A program made the translations under genes and the position numbers. A stretch of 8,697 nt of DNA from CALBPI01 sp039187375 (lineage in GTDB: Bacteria; Pseudomonadota; Gammaproteobacteria; Steroidobacterales; Woeseiaceae). Below, one piece after another: positions 1 through 6,538 of the stretch. The notes under the pieces are model-generated. The model saw nothing but the letters and a program-made list of their open reading frames with translations. It was not told the DNA's origin and searched no databases. Position 1 is the first letter of the stretch, and each line of letters starts with the position of its first letter. The stretch is taken from NCBI GenBank assembly GCA_039187375.1, contig JBCCZN010000117.1, forward strand, positions 1-8,697, in the 5' to 3' direction.

Positions 1-1
1 C

Positions 2-2629
2 GAGCGATTGCCTTGGAATCAGCATGATGCGGTCGCGCAGCATCTGCGTCGCTGGCGCGCGCGCCAAATGGCGCGTCTGGCCGTCGCCGAGATGGGCGGA
101 CAATTAACGCTGTCGGAGTGTCTGTCGGGTTTGTCACAACTTGCCGATACGGCAGTACGTGCCGCGTTGCGCAGCGCCAGAACACAGATGCGTCAGCGGT
201 ATGGGTGTTTGCGCGCAGCGGGCGGCAACGAGGTACCGCTGATCGTGATCGCGATGGGCAAGCTTGGCGGCGACGAGCTCAATTTTTCATCGGATATTGA
301 CGTTCTGTTCGCCTTTCCCGAGGCGGGTAGCAGCGATGGTGCGCGCGCGGTGGAGGCGCCCGAATACTGTCTGCGTGAGGCCCGTCTGGTTATTGATCTT
401 TTGGATCGAATCACCGCTGATGGCCGGGTATTTCGCGTTGATACGCGCCTGCGACCATTCGGCGATGCAGGTCCGCTGGCAATTAGCTTCGCGGCGCTCG
501 AGGATTACTTGCAACGTCAGGGTAGGGCCTGGGAGCGCTATGCGTTCGTCAAGGCGCGATTCCTGGCTACCACGGACGTGCCTGCAGTCGCGCAGTTTCA
601 GGACAGTGTCGTGCGTCCGTTTGTCTACCGTCGCTATTCGGACTATGGCGTGTTGGACTCGCTACGCGACATGAAACGGATGATTGCCAATGAGGTAGAG
701 CGACTGGGCGAGGTGGATGATCTGAAGCGCGGTGCCGGTGGTATTCGCGAAATTGAGTTTATCGTGCAGTCCTGGCAGCTGATCCATGGCGGCAAGCTGG
801 CGCCGCTGCGCACGCCGCGTCTGCGGCAGGCGCTTGATGCTGCCATCGCTGCGCGCTTGATCGATGCGAGCAGCGCCGCAACGCTCTACGACAGCTATCG
901 ATTCTTGCGCCAACTCGAAAACCGACTACAGGCACTCGACGATCAGCAGACGCATGAGGTGCCAGAGCAAGCGGCGCCGCGCGAGTTGCTTGCACTGGTC
1001 ATGGGTTGTGCTAGCTGGGCTGCGTTGGCCGAGCGCTTGGCACACCACCGCGCAAGCGTGCTGCAGCAATTCAATGCGCTGTTGCACAGTGCTGAGGCGG
1101 ATGTGCCGGTTGGCTGGCTGCAGTTGGAGGGAGCAGTGTTGTGTCAGCGGCTGACTCAGGTCGGCGTTGATGATGCGCAGGATATCGCGGCGCAGCTAGA
1201 AGTATTTGCAGCGGCGTTGACGCGCTCAGGGTGCGACCCGCTGAGCGAACAGCGAGCGCATCGGTTCGTGGATGCGTTGATGCCGCGGGTGTCACAATTC
1301 GATCGGCCCGCTCAGCTGATCGCACGCGTGCTGCGATTTGCAGACGCGGTGCGTCGCCGCAGCGCCTACCTCAGCTTGCTAATCGAATCCGAGTCGGCGC
1401 TCGACCGATTGCTGCGTTTGTTGCACGCCAGTGAATTCCTGGCGCAGCAGCTAATCGAACACCCGATGTTGCTCGAGGATGTTTTGGCCCACGAAGCCCG
1501 ATTCGATGCACTCTCACGTGATGCCTTGCAGGCGGCACTGGCCGAAGCGCAGGCGGGCAGCGATGCGGCGCTGGAGGCACAAATGCAGGCGATCGTTCGG
1601 TTTGGTCGCGCCGGGTTATTTCGCATCGCGGTGGCCGATATCGTCGCAGAGTTACCGTTGATGCAGGTTAGCGACCGGCTCAGTGACTTGGCTGAGTTAT
1701 CGCTCGCCGCTGTGTTGTCGTTGGCCTGGACAGAGCTGACGACAAAGTTCGGCAGTCCCGCTAGTGAGTCGATTGATGCAACACACGGATTTGCGATCAT
1801 TGCCTACGGCAAGCTCGGAGGCCTGGAGCTGGGCTACGGCTCGGATCTGGATATTATTTTTCTGCATGATTTCGCGCCGGGTGATACGCGGGCAGGTCCT
1901 GAGCAGACAGTGATTGATAACACGGTCTTTGCGCAGCGATTGGCGCGTCGCGTCGTGCATCTGCTAGAAATTCAGACCGGGCACGGCAGGCTGTATGAGA
2001 TTGACACGCGGTTACGGCCGAGCGGTCGATCTGGCTTGCTGGTGTCGCGCGTTAGTGCCTTCGAGCAGTATCAACGCAACGATGCCTGGACTTGGGAACA
2101 TCAGGCGCTAACGCGCGCACGATTTGTTGCCGGGGATCCGCAGTTATCGGATCGCTTCAGCGCTATTCGTGACGGCGTGCTGCGCGAGGCAGTTGAGCAC
2201 GACACTCTGGCCGATGACGTGATCAAGATGCGTGCCCGTATGCGCAAGGAGCTCAGTCGCAGCGGATCAACTCAAATGGACCTCAAGCAGGATGCGGGTG
2301 GCATAGCAGACCTTGAGTTTTTGGTGCAATACCTGGTTCTGCGGGACGCTGCGATCGCGCCGGAGGTGCTGCGTTGGAGCGACAACGTTCGCCAGTTGGA
2401 CAGCCTGGCGGCGGCTGGAGTCCTGGGTGAACACGATGCTCGACGGTTGCAGGACATCTATCGCCGGTATCGCCGGTGGGCGCACGCGCGGGCGCTGAAT
2501 AATGAACCGGCACTCCTCTCGCGCGACGATCTGCAGTCCGAGCGCCAGACAGTCTGTGCGCTGTGGCTGCGAGAGTTGGGCGTTGATCCCTGCGCCAGTG
2601 CGCACTTGACGGTGTCGGCTGACGTATAA
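2..2629 (+). CDS. glnE: Bifunctional glutamine synthetase adenylyltransferase/adenylyl-removing enzyme, 5'-truncated
   Basis: GlnE attaches AMP to, and removes it from, glutamine synthetase subunits in the cytoplasm, under PII and glutamine control. The reading frame is open from base 2, so the true start lies upstream. 875 codons are visible against about 946 in E. coli, so roughly 75 N-terminal residues are missing. Counting from the TTG at base 8, two nucleotidyltransferase modules are present. The first has MGKLGGDELNFSSDID at residues 83-98, with acidic pair D96/D98, and GAGGIREIEF at about 242-251; by family knowledge this is the deadenylylating half. The second has YGKLGGLELGYGSDLD at 600-615, with D613/D615, and DAGGIADLEF from 762; this is the adenylylating half. 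Both active-site pairs are intact. The C-terminus aligns with E. coli GlnE through the WSDNVR motif. The next gene follows after 35 bp with no visible terminator. Confidence 0.97.
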   Translation, partial: ERLPWNQHDAVAQHLRRWRARQMARLAVAEMGGQLTLSECLSGLSQLADTAVRAALRSARTQMRQRYGCLRAAGGNEVPLIVIAMGKLGGDELNFSSDIDVLFAFPEAGSSDGARAVEAPEYCLREARLVIDLLDRITADGRVFRVDTRLRPFGDAGPLAISFAALEDYLQRQGRAWERYAFVKARFLATTDVPAVAQFQDSVVRPFVYRRYSDYGVLDSLRDMKRMIANEVERLGEVDDLKRGAGGIREIEFIVQSWQLIHGGKLAPLRTPRLRQALDAAIAARLIDASSAATLYDSYRFLRQLENRLQALDDQQTHEVPEQAAPRELLALVMGCASWAALAERLAHHRASVLQQFNALLHSAEADVPVGWLQLEGAVLCQRLTQVGVDDAQDIAAQLEVFAAALTRSGCDPLSEQRAHRFVDALMPRVSQFDRPAQLIARVLRFADAVRRRSAYLSLLIESESALDRLLRLLHASEFLAQQLIEHPMLLEDVLAHEARFDALSRDALQAALAEAQAGSDAALEAQMQAIVRFGRAGLFRIAVADIVAELPLMQVSDRLSDLAELSLAAVLSLAWTELTTKFGSPASESIDATHGFAIIAYGKLGGLELGYGSDLDIIFLHDFAPGDTRAGPEQTVIDNTVFAQRLARRVVHLLEIQTGHGRLYEIDTRLRPSGRSGLLVSRVSAFEQYQRNDAWTWEHQALTRARFVAGDPQLSDRFSAIRDGVLREAVEHDTLADDVIKMRARMRKELSRSGSTQMDLKQDAGGIADLEFLVQYLVLRDAAIAPEVLRWSDNVRQLDSLAAAGVLGEHDARRLQDIYRRYRRWAHARALNNEPALLSRDDLQSERQTVCALWLRELGVDPCASAHLTVSADV

Positions 2630-2630
2630 T
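2625..2630 (+). promoter_or_regulatory. Candidate -10 box overlapping the glnE stop codon
   Basis: A perfect TATAAT lies at 2625-2630 and contains the TAA stop of glnE (2627-2629). A start about 7 nt downstream would give a leader of roughly 28 nt before the zinc-finger gene. The best -35-like hexamer, TTGACG at 2606-2611, leaves only a 13-bp spacer, which is too short for normal sigma-70 use. The hexamers at 16-18 bp spacing are poor, and there is no extended -10 TG. It is plausible as a promoter for the zinc-finger gene and hldD, but unproven. Confidence 0.4.
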
Positions 2631-2652
2631 CGGCTTTTAGTCGGTGATTGGC

Positions 2653-2656
2653 GGAG
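2653..2656 (+). promoter_or_regulatory. Ribosome binding site of the zinc-finger gene
   Basis: GGAG lies 8 nt upstream of the ATG at 2665. It supports that ATG over the in-frame GTG at 2644, which lies upstream of this site. Confidence 0.7.
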
Positions 2657-2664
2657 ACAAGCAG

Positions 2665-2850
2665 ATGGCGGAGCAGGCAAACACGCAGACGCAATACGTT
2701 GTAGGGCGCGCCGATCTGCCGTTGTCATGTCCGATGCCAGGAACCGGACTTTGGAACTCGCATCCGCGCGTCTACGTCCCGGTGGAGGTGACCGGCGAAG
2801 CCAAATGTCCCTACTGTGGTGCGCTATATGTGCTGGAAGATGATGACTAG
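2665..2850 (+). CDS. Small zinc-finger protein of the zf-CHCC type
   Basis: This is a 61-residue cytoplasmic protein. C22, H33, C48 and C51 form a C-x10-H-x14-C-x2-C pattern, with the last pair in KCPYCG. That matches the zf-CHCC family, related to the zinc-binding part of mitochondrial complex I subunit NDUFS6. The SCPMPGTGLWNSHPRV segment and an acidic tail (LEDDD) are typical of the short proteobacterial members. Zinc binding is inferred from the four ligands, and the biochemical role of these bacterial proteins is not settled. The ATG at 2665 is chosen because of GGAG 8 nt upstream. It lies 35 bp after glnE and 21 bp before hldD on the same strand, so co-transcription with hldD is likely. 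Small proteins of this kind commonly sit near LPS heptose genes in proteobacteria. Confidence 0.88.
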   Translation: MAEQANTQTQYVVGRADLPLSCPMPGTGLWNSHPRVYVPVEVTGEAKCPYCGALYVLEDDD

Positions 2851-2871
2851 TGCCGTGACGGGTTCGTTGAC

Positions 2872-3816
2872 ATGATGATCGTCACCGGCGGCGCCGGTTT
2901 TATCGGCGCCAATATTGTCGCCGGCCTCAATCGATCCACGGCCGAAGCAGTGATGGTTGTCGACGATCTGAGCGATGGTCATAAGTTCATCAACATTCGT
3001 GATCTGGACGTGGCGGATTATCTGGACAAGGACGAGTTCCGCCGGCGTATAGTCGCGGGTGAGTCGTTCGGTGACGTCAGTGCTGTGTTTCATCAGGGCG
3101 CCTGTTCGGCGACCACCGAATGGGACGGGCGCTATATGCTCGACAATAATTTCGAGTTTTCGAAACAGCTTCTGGCTTGGTGCGAGCAGCATCGTGTGCC
3201 ATTAATTTATGCTTCGTCCGCGGCTGTTTACGGCGGAAGCGACTCTTTCGCCGAGCATCCGGTGAATGAGTCACCGCTAAACGTCTATGGTTATTCGAAG
3301 TTGCTGTTCGATCAATTTCTTCGCCGTCGCATGACGAGCCTGACGACACAGGTTGCTGGTTTGCGTTACTTCAACGTTTACGGACCGCGTGAACAGCACA
3401 AGGGGTCAATGGCAAGCGTCGCCTGGCATTTGCATGGACAACTCGGTGAGGGTGAGCGTGTTCGGTTATTTGCCGGCTCGCACGGGCGCGATGACGGTGA
3501 GCAGCGGCGTGACTTCGTCCATGTCGACGACGTCGTGGCTGTCAACCTATGGCTCTACCAGCATCCAGGCGTACGCGGTGTGTTTAACTGCGGCACCGGT
3601 GTGGCTTCGACATTTAATCAGGTAGCCGACGCGGTGATTACCCATCACGGTCGCGGACGTATCGACTACATCGACTTTCCGGAGCATCTCGTGGATGCTT
3701 ACCAGGCATTCACACAAGCGGATCTGACCCAGCTGCGCGCGGCGGGATACGACGGTGATTTTCGCGGTGTCGCGCAGGGCGTCGCTGATTATCTGCGAGT
3801 TCTCGACCCGCGTTAG
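2872..3816 (+). CDS. hldD: ADP-L-glycero-D-manno-heptose 6-epimerase
   Basis: HldD (also called RfaD or WaaD) converts ADP-D-glycero-D-manno-heptose to the L-glycero form, the heptose donor for the LPS inner core. It is a cytoplasmic short-chain dehydrogenase-type epimerase that binds NADP. The 314 residues compare with 310 in E. coli and align almost end to end. GGAGFIG (6-12) is the nucleotide-binding loop. TTEWDGRYMLDNN is the family signature. YASSAAVYGG follows, then Y139-x3-K143 of the catalytic tetrad in NVYGYSK. K177 in HKGSMAS corresponds to the E. coli K178 catalytic position. YQAFTQADL is conserved near the C-terminus. The start could be the ATG at 2872 or at 2875; alignment to MIIVTGG favours 2872. 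The Shine-Dalgarno sequence is weak. It ends 2 bp from the convergent heptosyltransferase, which would use its product. Confidence 0.97.
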   Translation: MMIVTGGAGFIGANIVAGLNRSTAEAVMVVDDLSDGHKFINIRDLDVADYLDKDEFRRRIVAGESFGDVSAVFHQGACSATTEWDGRYMLDNNFEFSKQLLAWCEQHRVPLIYASSAAVYGGSDSFAEHPVNESPLNVYGYSKLLFDQFLRRRMTSLTTQVAGLRYFNVYGPREQHKGSMASVAWHLHGQLGEGERVRLFAGSHGRDDGEQRRDFVHVDDVVAVNLWLYQHPGVRGVFNCGTGVASTFNQVADAVITHHGRGRIDYIDFPEHLVDAYQAFTQADLTQLRAAGYDGDFRGVAQGVADYLRVLDPR

Positions 3817-3818
3817 TG

Positions 3819-4868
3819 TCAGGCCAGTATGGCGTCGACGGCGTCACACACCTGGTCAGTTGTAATCAGCGACATCGCGTCGCGGTGACGGACGCGTTGT
3901 CCCCAGCGAACCTCGGATACCTCTCTGCCCATGAACTGCTGTAAAGCCTCGGGATAGGCGTTGATGGTGTGCTCGGACAGCACTGGACCGGTGCGCCCTG
4001 GATTGGACGTCGCGTAGAGTCCGACGACTGGCGTGCCGACAGCCGTTGCGATGTGCACCGGTCCGGAATCCGGAGCAATCAGCACGCTGGCACGATCGAT
4101 GAGGGCGGCCAGCTGTTTTAGCGTTGTCTTGCCAACCAGGTTGTGGATGCCAGCGGGGCCGTTGTCACTGATGATCTGCGCGTACTCATGTTCGACGGCA
4201 CTCACACCGCCGGTGATGATGATCGTTGCACCGTGTCGCTGGGTGGCGTGCTCGGCCAGAGCAACAAAACGCTCGGCGGGCCAATTACGAAAGTTGTTGC
4301 GGCGCTCACTGGAGCACGGACTGATCACCACTGTCGGTGCGTTGGTTGCGGCGACACGCTCGGCGAAAACGTAGTCTTCCGCGGCGATAGGTAGTGACCA
4401 GTCATAGCGCCTCTGCATGATGCCAAGACGCTCGGCAAAGCCGAAAAACCCATCCAGTACATGTGGATTGTGTTGCGGCGCGATGCGCTCGTTGTTGAAT
4501 AACCACTGCGCATCGCGAGCCCGCGCACGGTCAAAACCGATCTTGCGCGGTGCATAGATACGACGGCTAACGCGATTGGCACGCCACGATGCATGCAGAT
4601 TCAGCAACACATCAAACTGCCGGTCGCGCAGAAGCGTCGCAAACACCTTTTGAGCATGACGATCCTGTTTGTCGTATACCAGTAACTCCACCCCGTCCAA
4701 ACCCTGCATCAGGCCCGCTTCGGTGCGACCGATGACCCAGCTCAGTTGCGTGTCCGGCAACGCGTGCTGCAACGTTCTGACCAGCGCCAGCGCATGGCAA
4801 CAATCGCCAATTGCGGACAGGCGCAACAGGCAGATACTGCGTGGCGGGTTGACCAAGGGTGTGCTCAT
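3819..4868 (-). CDS. LPS inner-core heptosyltransferase, glycosyltransferase family 9
   Basis: This family transfers L-glycero-D-manno-heptose from ADP-heptose to the Kdo or first heptose of the LPS core, on the cytoplasmic face of the inner membrane. The protein has 349 residues and two GT-B lobes. The N-terminal lobe starts LLRLSAIGDCCHALALV, and D22 corresponds to the catalytic aspartate of WaaC (MGD). The C-terminal lobe has SPCSSERRNNFRNWP (183-197) and the ADP-heptose site APDSGPVHIATAVGTP (265-280) with D267, followed by GLYATSNPGRTGP. The opening resembles the OpsX/WaaC (heptosyltransferase I) side more than WaaF. Next to kdkA this suggests addition of the first heptose, but the acceptor cannot be fixed from sequence. 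The ATG at 4868 has no clear Shine-Dalgarno sequence. Transcription is divergent from kdkA and convergent with hldD. Confidence 0.92.
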   Translation of the reverse strand: MSTPLVNPPRSICLLRLSAIGDCCHALALVRTLQHALPDTQLSWVIGRTEAGLMQGLDGVELLVYDKQDRHAQKVFATLLRDRQFDVLLNLHASWRANRVSRRIYAPRKIGFDRARARDAQWLFNNERIAPQHNPHVLDGFFGFAERLGIMQRRYDWSLPIAAEDYVFAERVAATNAPTVVISPCSSERRNNFRNWPAERFVALAEHATQRHGATIIITGGVSAVEHEYAQIISDNGPAGIHNLVGKTTLKQLAALIDRASVLIAPDSGPVHIATAVGTPVVGLYATSNPGRTGPVLSEHTINAYPEALQQFMGREVSEVRWGQRVRHRDAMSLITTDQVCDAVDAILA

Positions 4869-4922
4869 GGGGTCGCAGTGTAGCGACTAGCGCGCGATCG
4901 CCGCCAGCACGCTGATCACTGC

Positions 4923-4928
4923 TACTAT
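4923..4928 (+). promoter_or_regulatory. Candidate -10 box for kdkA
   Basis: TACTAT (4 of 6 matches to TATAAT) ends 6 nt before the kdkA ATG. If used, transcription would start at or next to the A of the start codon, giving a leaderless mRNA. That agrees with the absence of any Shine-Dalgarno sequence. No good -35 hexamer is seen 16-18 bp upstream, so the call is weak. Confidence 0.25.
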
Positions 4929-4934
4929 TTCCCG

Positions 4935-5630
4935 ATGCTTTTCGCGCAGACAATTCGGGTTAACGATACGATATATCGTTCGGCGCCAGACTATCTGTTC
5001 GATGAGGCCCGCTGGCCTACGCTGCTCGGCTACGCGGAAGCCGGGCGCGGAAATGCGGCATTCGTGCGCGACGAGGCGGGTATCTGTGTCGTGCGTCACT
5101 ATCGCCGGGGCGGGCTCGTTGCCAAGCTGGTCGACCGACACTACCTGGCACTGGGCGCGACTCGATCACGTTCGATACGTGAATTCGAACTACTGCAACA
5201 CCTTTTTGACCAAGGCTTGCCGGTACCTGAACCGGTAGCCGCGCGTTATCGCCGCCGCGGCGTGTTGTATACGGCGAGCCTCGTCACTAGAGCGCTTCCC
5301 GCGGCGACAAGCCTGGCCAAACTGGTCGGTCAGGATGTGTTGGACGCGTCGCACTGGCATCAACTCGGTGTGACGCTGCAGCGCTTTCATCTGCACGGTG
5401 TCCGGCATGCCGATCTGAATGCCCACAACATTCTGCGCGTTGATGAACACTGGTATCTCATCGATTTCGACCGCGGGCGAATTTGCGCGGCCGGTGCTTG
5501 GCAACAGCACAACCTGGCGCGATTGCAGCGCTCATTGAATAAGGTAATGCGACAGGTTGGTGGCTTACGCGCGCAGGATTGGGACAGTGTGCTGGCGGGT
5601 TACAACACCTCGTTGGACAAATCTGCATAG
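4935..5630 (+). CDS. kdkA: 3-deoxy-D-manno-octulosonic acid (Kdo) kinase
   Basis: KdkA uses ATP to phosphorylate the Kdo residue of the LPS inner core, first described in Haemophilus, and acts at the cytoplasmic face of the membrane. The 231 residues compare with about 240 in the family. The protein-kinase-like fold shows GGLVAKLVDRHYL as a family signature around residues 59-71, RSIREFELLQHL (79-90), a catalytic loop HADLNAHNIL at 158-167 with D160 and N165, and the metal-binding DFD at 177-179 in LIDFDRGR. A stop codon at 4881 precedes the only plausible start, and no Shine-Dalgarno sequence is visible. It is divergent from the heptosyltransferase across 66 bp. Its last 31 bp overlap, tail to tail, the end of the lpxL-like gene. 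In known organisms KdkA accompanies a Kdo transferase that adds a single Kdo. That gene is not in the window, so a mono-Kdo core here is inference. Confidence 0.93.
   Translation: MLFAQTIRVNDTIYRSAPDYLFDEARWPTLLGYAEAGRGNAAFVRDEAGICVVRHYRRGGLVAKLVDRHYLALGATRSRSIREFELLQHLFDQGLPVPEPVAARYRRRGVLYTASLVTRALPAATSLAKLVGQDVLDASHWHQLGVTLQRFHLHGVRHADLNAHNILRVDEHWYLIDFDRGRICAAGAWQQHNLARLQRSLNKVMRQVGGLRAQDWDSVLAGYNTSLDKSA
4968..4979. repeat. 12-bp perfect palindrome inside the start of kdkA
   Basis: ACGATATATCGT reads the same on both strands and lies 33-44 nt downstream of the kdkA start codon. It is AT-rich compared with its surroundings. It could be an operator for the divergent promoter pair, but about two such perfect 12-mers are expected by chance in a window of this size. 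Confidence 0.3.
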
Positions 5631-6538
5631 GCGTCTGGCAGCGCGTCCGAGCGACCCTTGAACTTGCGATGCACCCAAAAGTACTGCGCAGGCGAACGTC
5701 TGACCTCCTGTTCGAACAACTGCTGGATACGCAGCGTATCGGTGGCAGCATCGTTACCGGGGAAGTCCTCTAGCGGTGGGTGCACGATGACCTCATAACC
5801 GCTGAGGTCGTCGCGCCGATGCACGAAGAAGCCGACCACAGTTGCCTTGCCAAGCCGTGCCAGCGCTGATGTCGCGGTATTGGTCATCGCGGGAACACCA
5901 AAAAACGGCAGTTCAGCGCTGTGCTTACGCCGGTAACTCTGGTCCGGTGCATACCAGACCGGGATCTGTTGGCGAAGGCTGCGCACCATTTGCTTGATGT
6001 TGCTTTTCTCGATCACCTGTCGACCAGACTGCTCGCGCCCGCGGCGAATCAGCTCCGTGACGAGCGGGTTGCGATCATTGCGGTAAACCGCGTCGAACGC
6101 CAGGCCGCGAGATTTCAAATAGGTACCGCCGACCTCAAGTGCGCCGAAGTGCGCCGTCAACAGAATCGTAGCGCCAGGCGTGCACGCGTCCAGGTGCTCC
6201 GCGCCGCTCACCGTAATGCGGCCGAGCAATCTTTGCGGTCGATAGTACGCCATGCCCATCTCGAATACGCTGCGCCCAAGATTTTCGAAATGGGCGCGTA
6301 CGCACTGTTGACGCGTTGCATCGCTGTGCTCCGGAAAACACAATCGCAGGTTGCGGCTGGCCACCTGGGCGCGTTTGCGAAAACCGCGCTGCGCCAATCG
6401 GCCGAGTGCACCGCCCAGACGCATTTGCCACTCGAACGGCAGCCAGGACAGCCCTCTCAACAGCGAAAACCCGAGCCATACCCCCCAAAACCTGGGCGCC
6501 AGAAATTCGCGTAGTGCCGGGCGGATCGATGGGTTCAT
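5600..6538 (-). CDS. lpxL: Lipid A late acyltransferase, LpxL/HtrB family (canonical copy)
   Basis: These inner-membrane enzymes transfer an acyl chain from acyl-ACP to Kdo-lipid A, forming acyloxyacyl groups. The protein has 312 residues, against 306 in E. coli LpxL. PRFWGVWLGFSLLRGLSWLP (15-34) is the N-terminal membrane anchor. RNLRLCFPE (62-70) is a family signature. The catalytic H-x4-E is H130 and E135 in HFGALE. VYRNDRNPL and WYAPDQSYRRKHS (195-207) follow, then WVHRKFKGR near the C-terminus. The family usually ends about at the Tyr of PDAY (304); here eight residues follow, and these form the overlap with kdkA. The ATG lies inside an ATGA shared with the upstream paralog's stop, implying translational coupling. 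Acyl-chain length and position cannot be told from sequence. Confidence 0.93.
   Translation of the reverse strand: MNPSIRPALREFLAPRFWGVWLGFSLLRGLSWLPFEWQMRLGGALGRLAQRGFRKRAQVASRNLRLCFPEHSDATRQQCVRAHFENLGRSVFEMGMAYYRPQRLLGRITVSGAEHLDACTPGATILLTAHFGALEVGGTYLKSRGLAFDAVYRNDRNPLVTELIRRGREQSGRQVIEKSNIKQMVRSLRQQIPVWYAPDQSYRRKHSAELPFFGVPAMTNTATSALARLGKATVVGFFVHRRDDLSGYEVIVHPPLEDFPGNDAATDTLRIQQLFEQEVRRSPAQYFWVHRKFKGRSDALPDAYADLSNEVL

Noticed and set aside
1366..1800. 144-codon open frame on the minus strand inside glnE
   Set aside because: It is antisense to conserved GlnE sequence, has low-complexity Ser/Ala/Asn-rich composition and shows no recognisable domain. It is a shadow frame of a GC-rich gene.
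2459..2476. Tandem 9-bp repeat TATCGCCGG twice, near the end of glnE
   Set aside because: It encodes YRRYRR, and the protein aligns with E. coli GlnE without a length change, so it is a codon coincidence rather than an expansion.
2644..2664. GTG at 2644 as start of the zinc-finger gene
   Set aside because: The ATG at 2665 has a well-spaced GGAG, and the extra seven residues have no support.
4894..4901. GCGATCGC octamer in the divergent gap
   Set aside because: It resembles the cyanobacterial HIP1 repeat, but it occurs only sporadically here and is expected in GC-rich DNA.
5921..6514. 197-codon plus-strand open frame opposite the lpxL-like gene
   Set aside because: It lies wholly antisense to a well-conserved acyltransferase, has no ribosome binding site and its Arg/Ala-rich product has no known motif.
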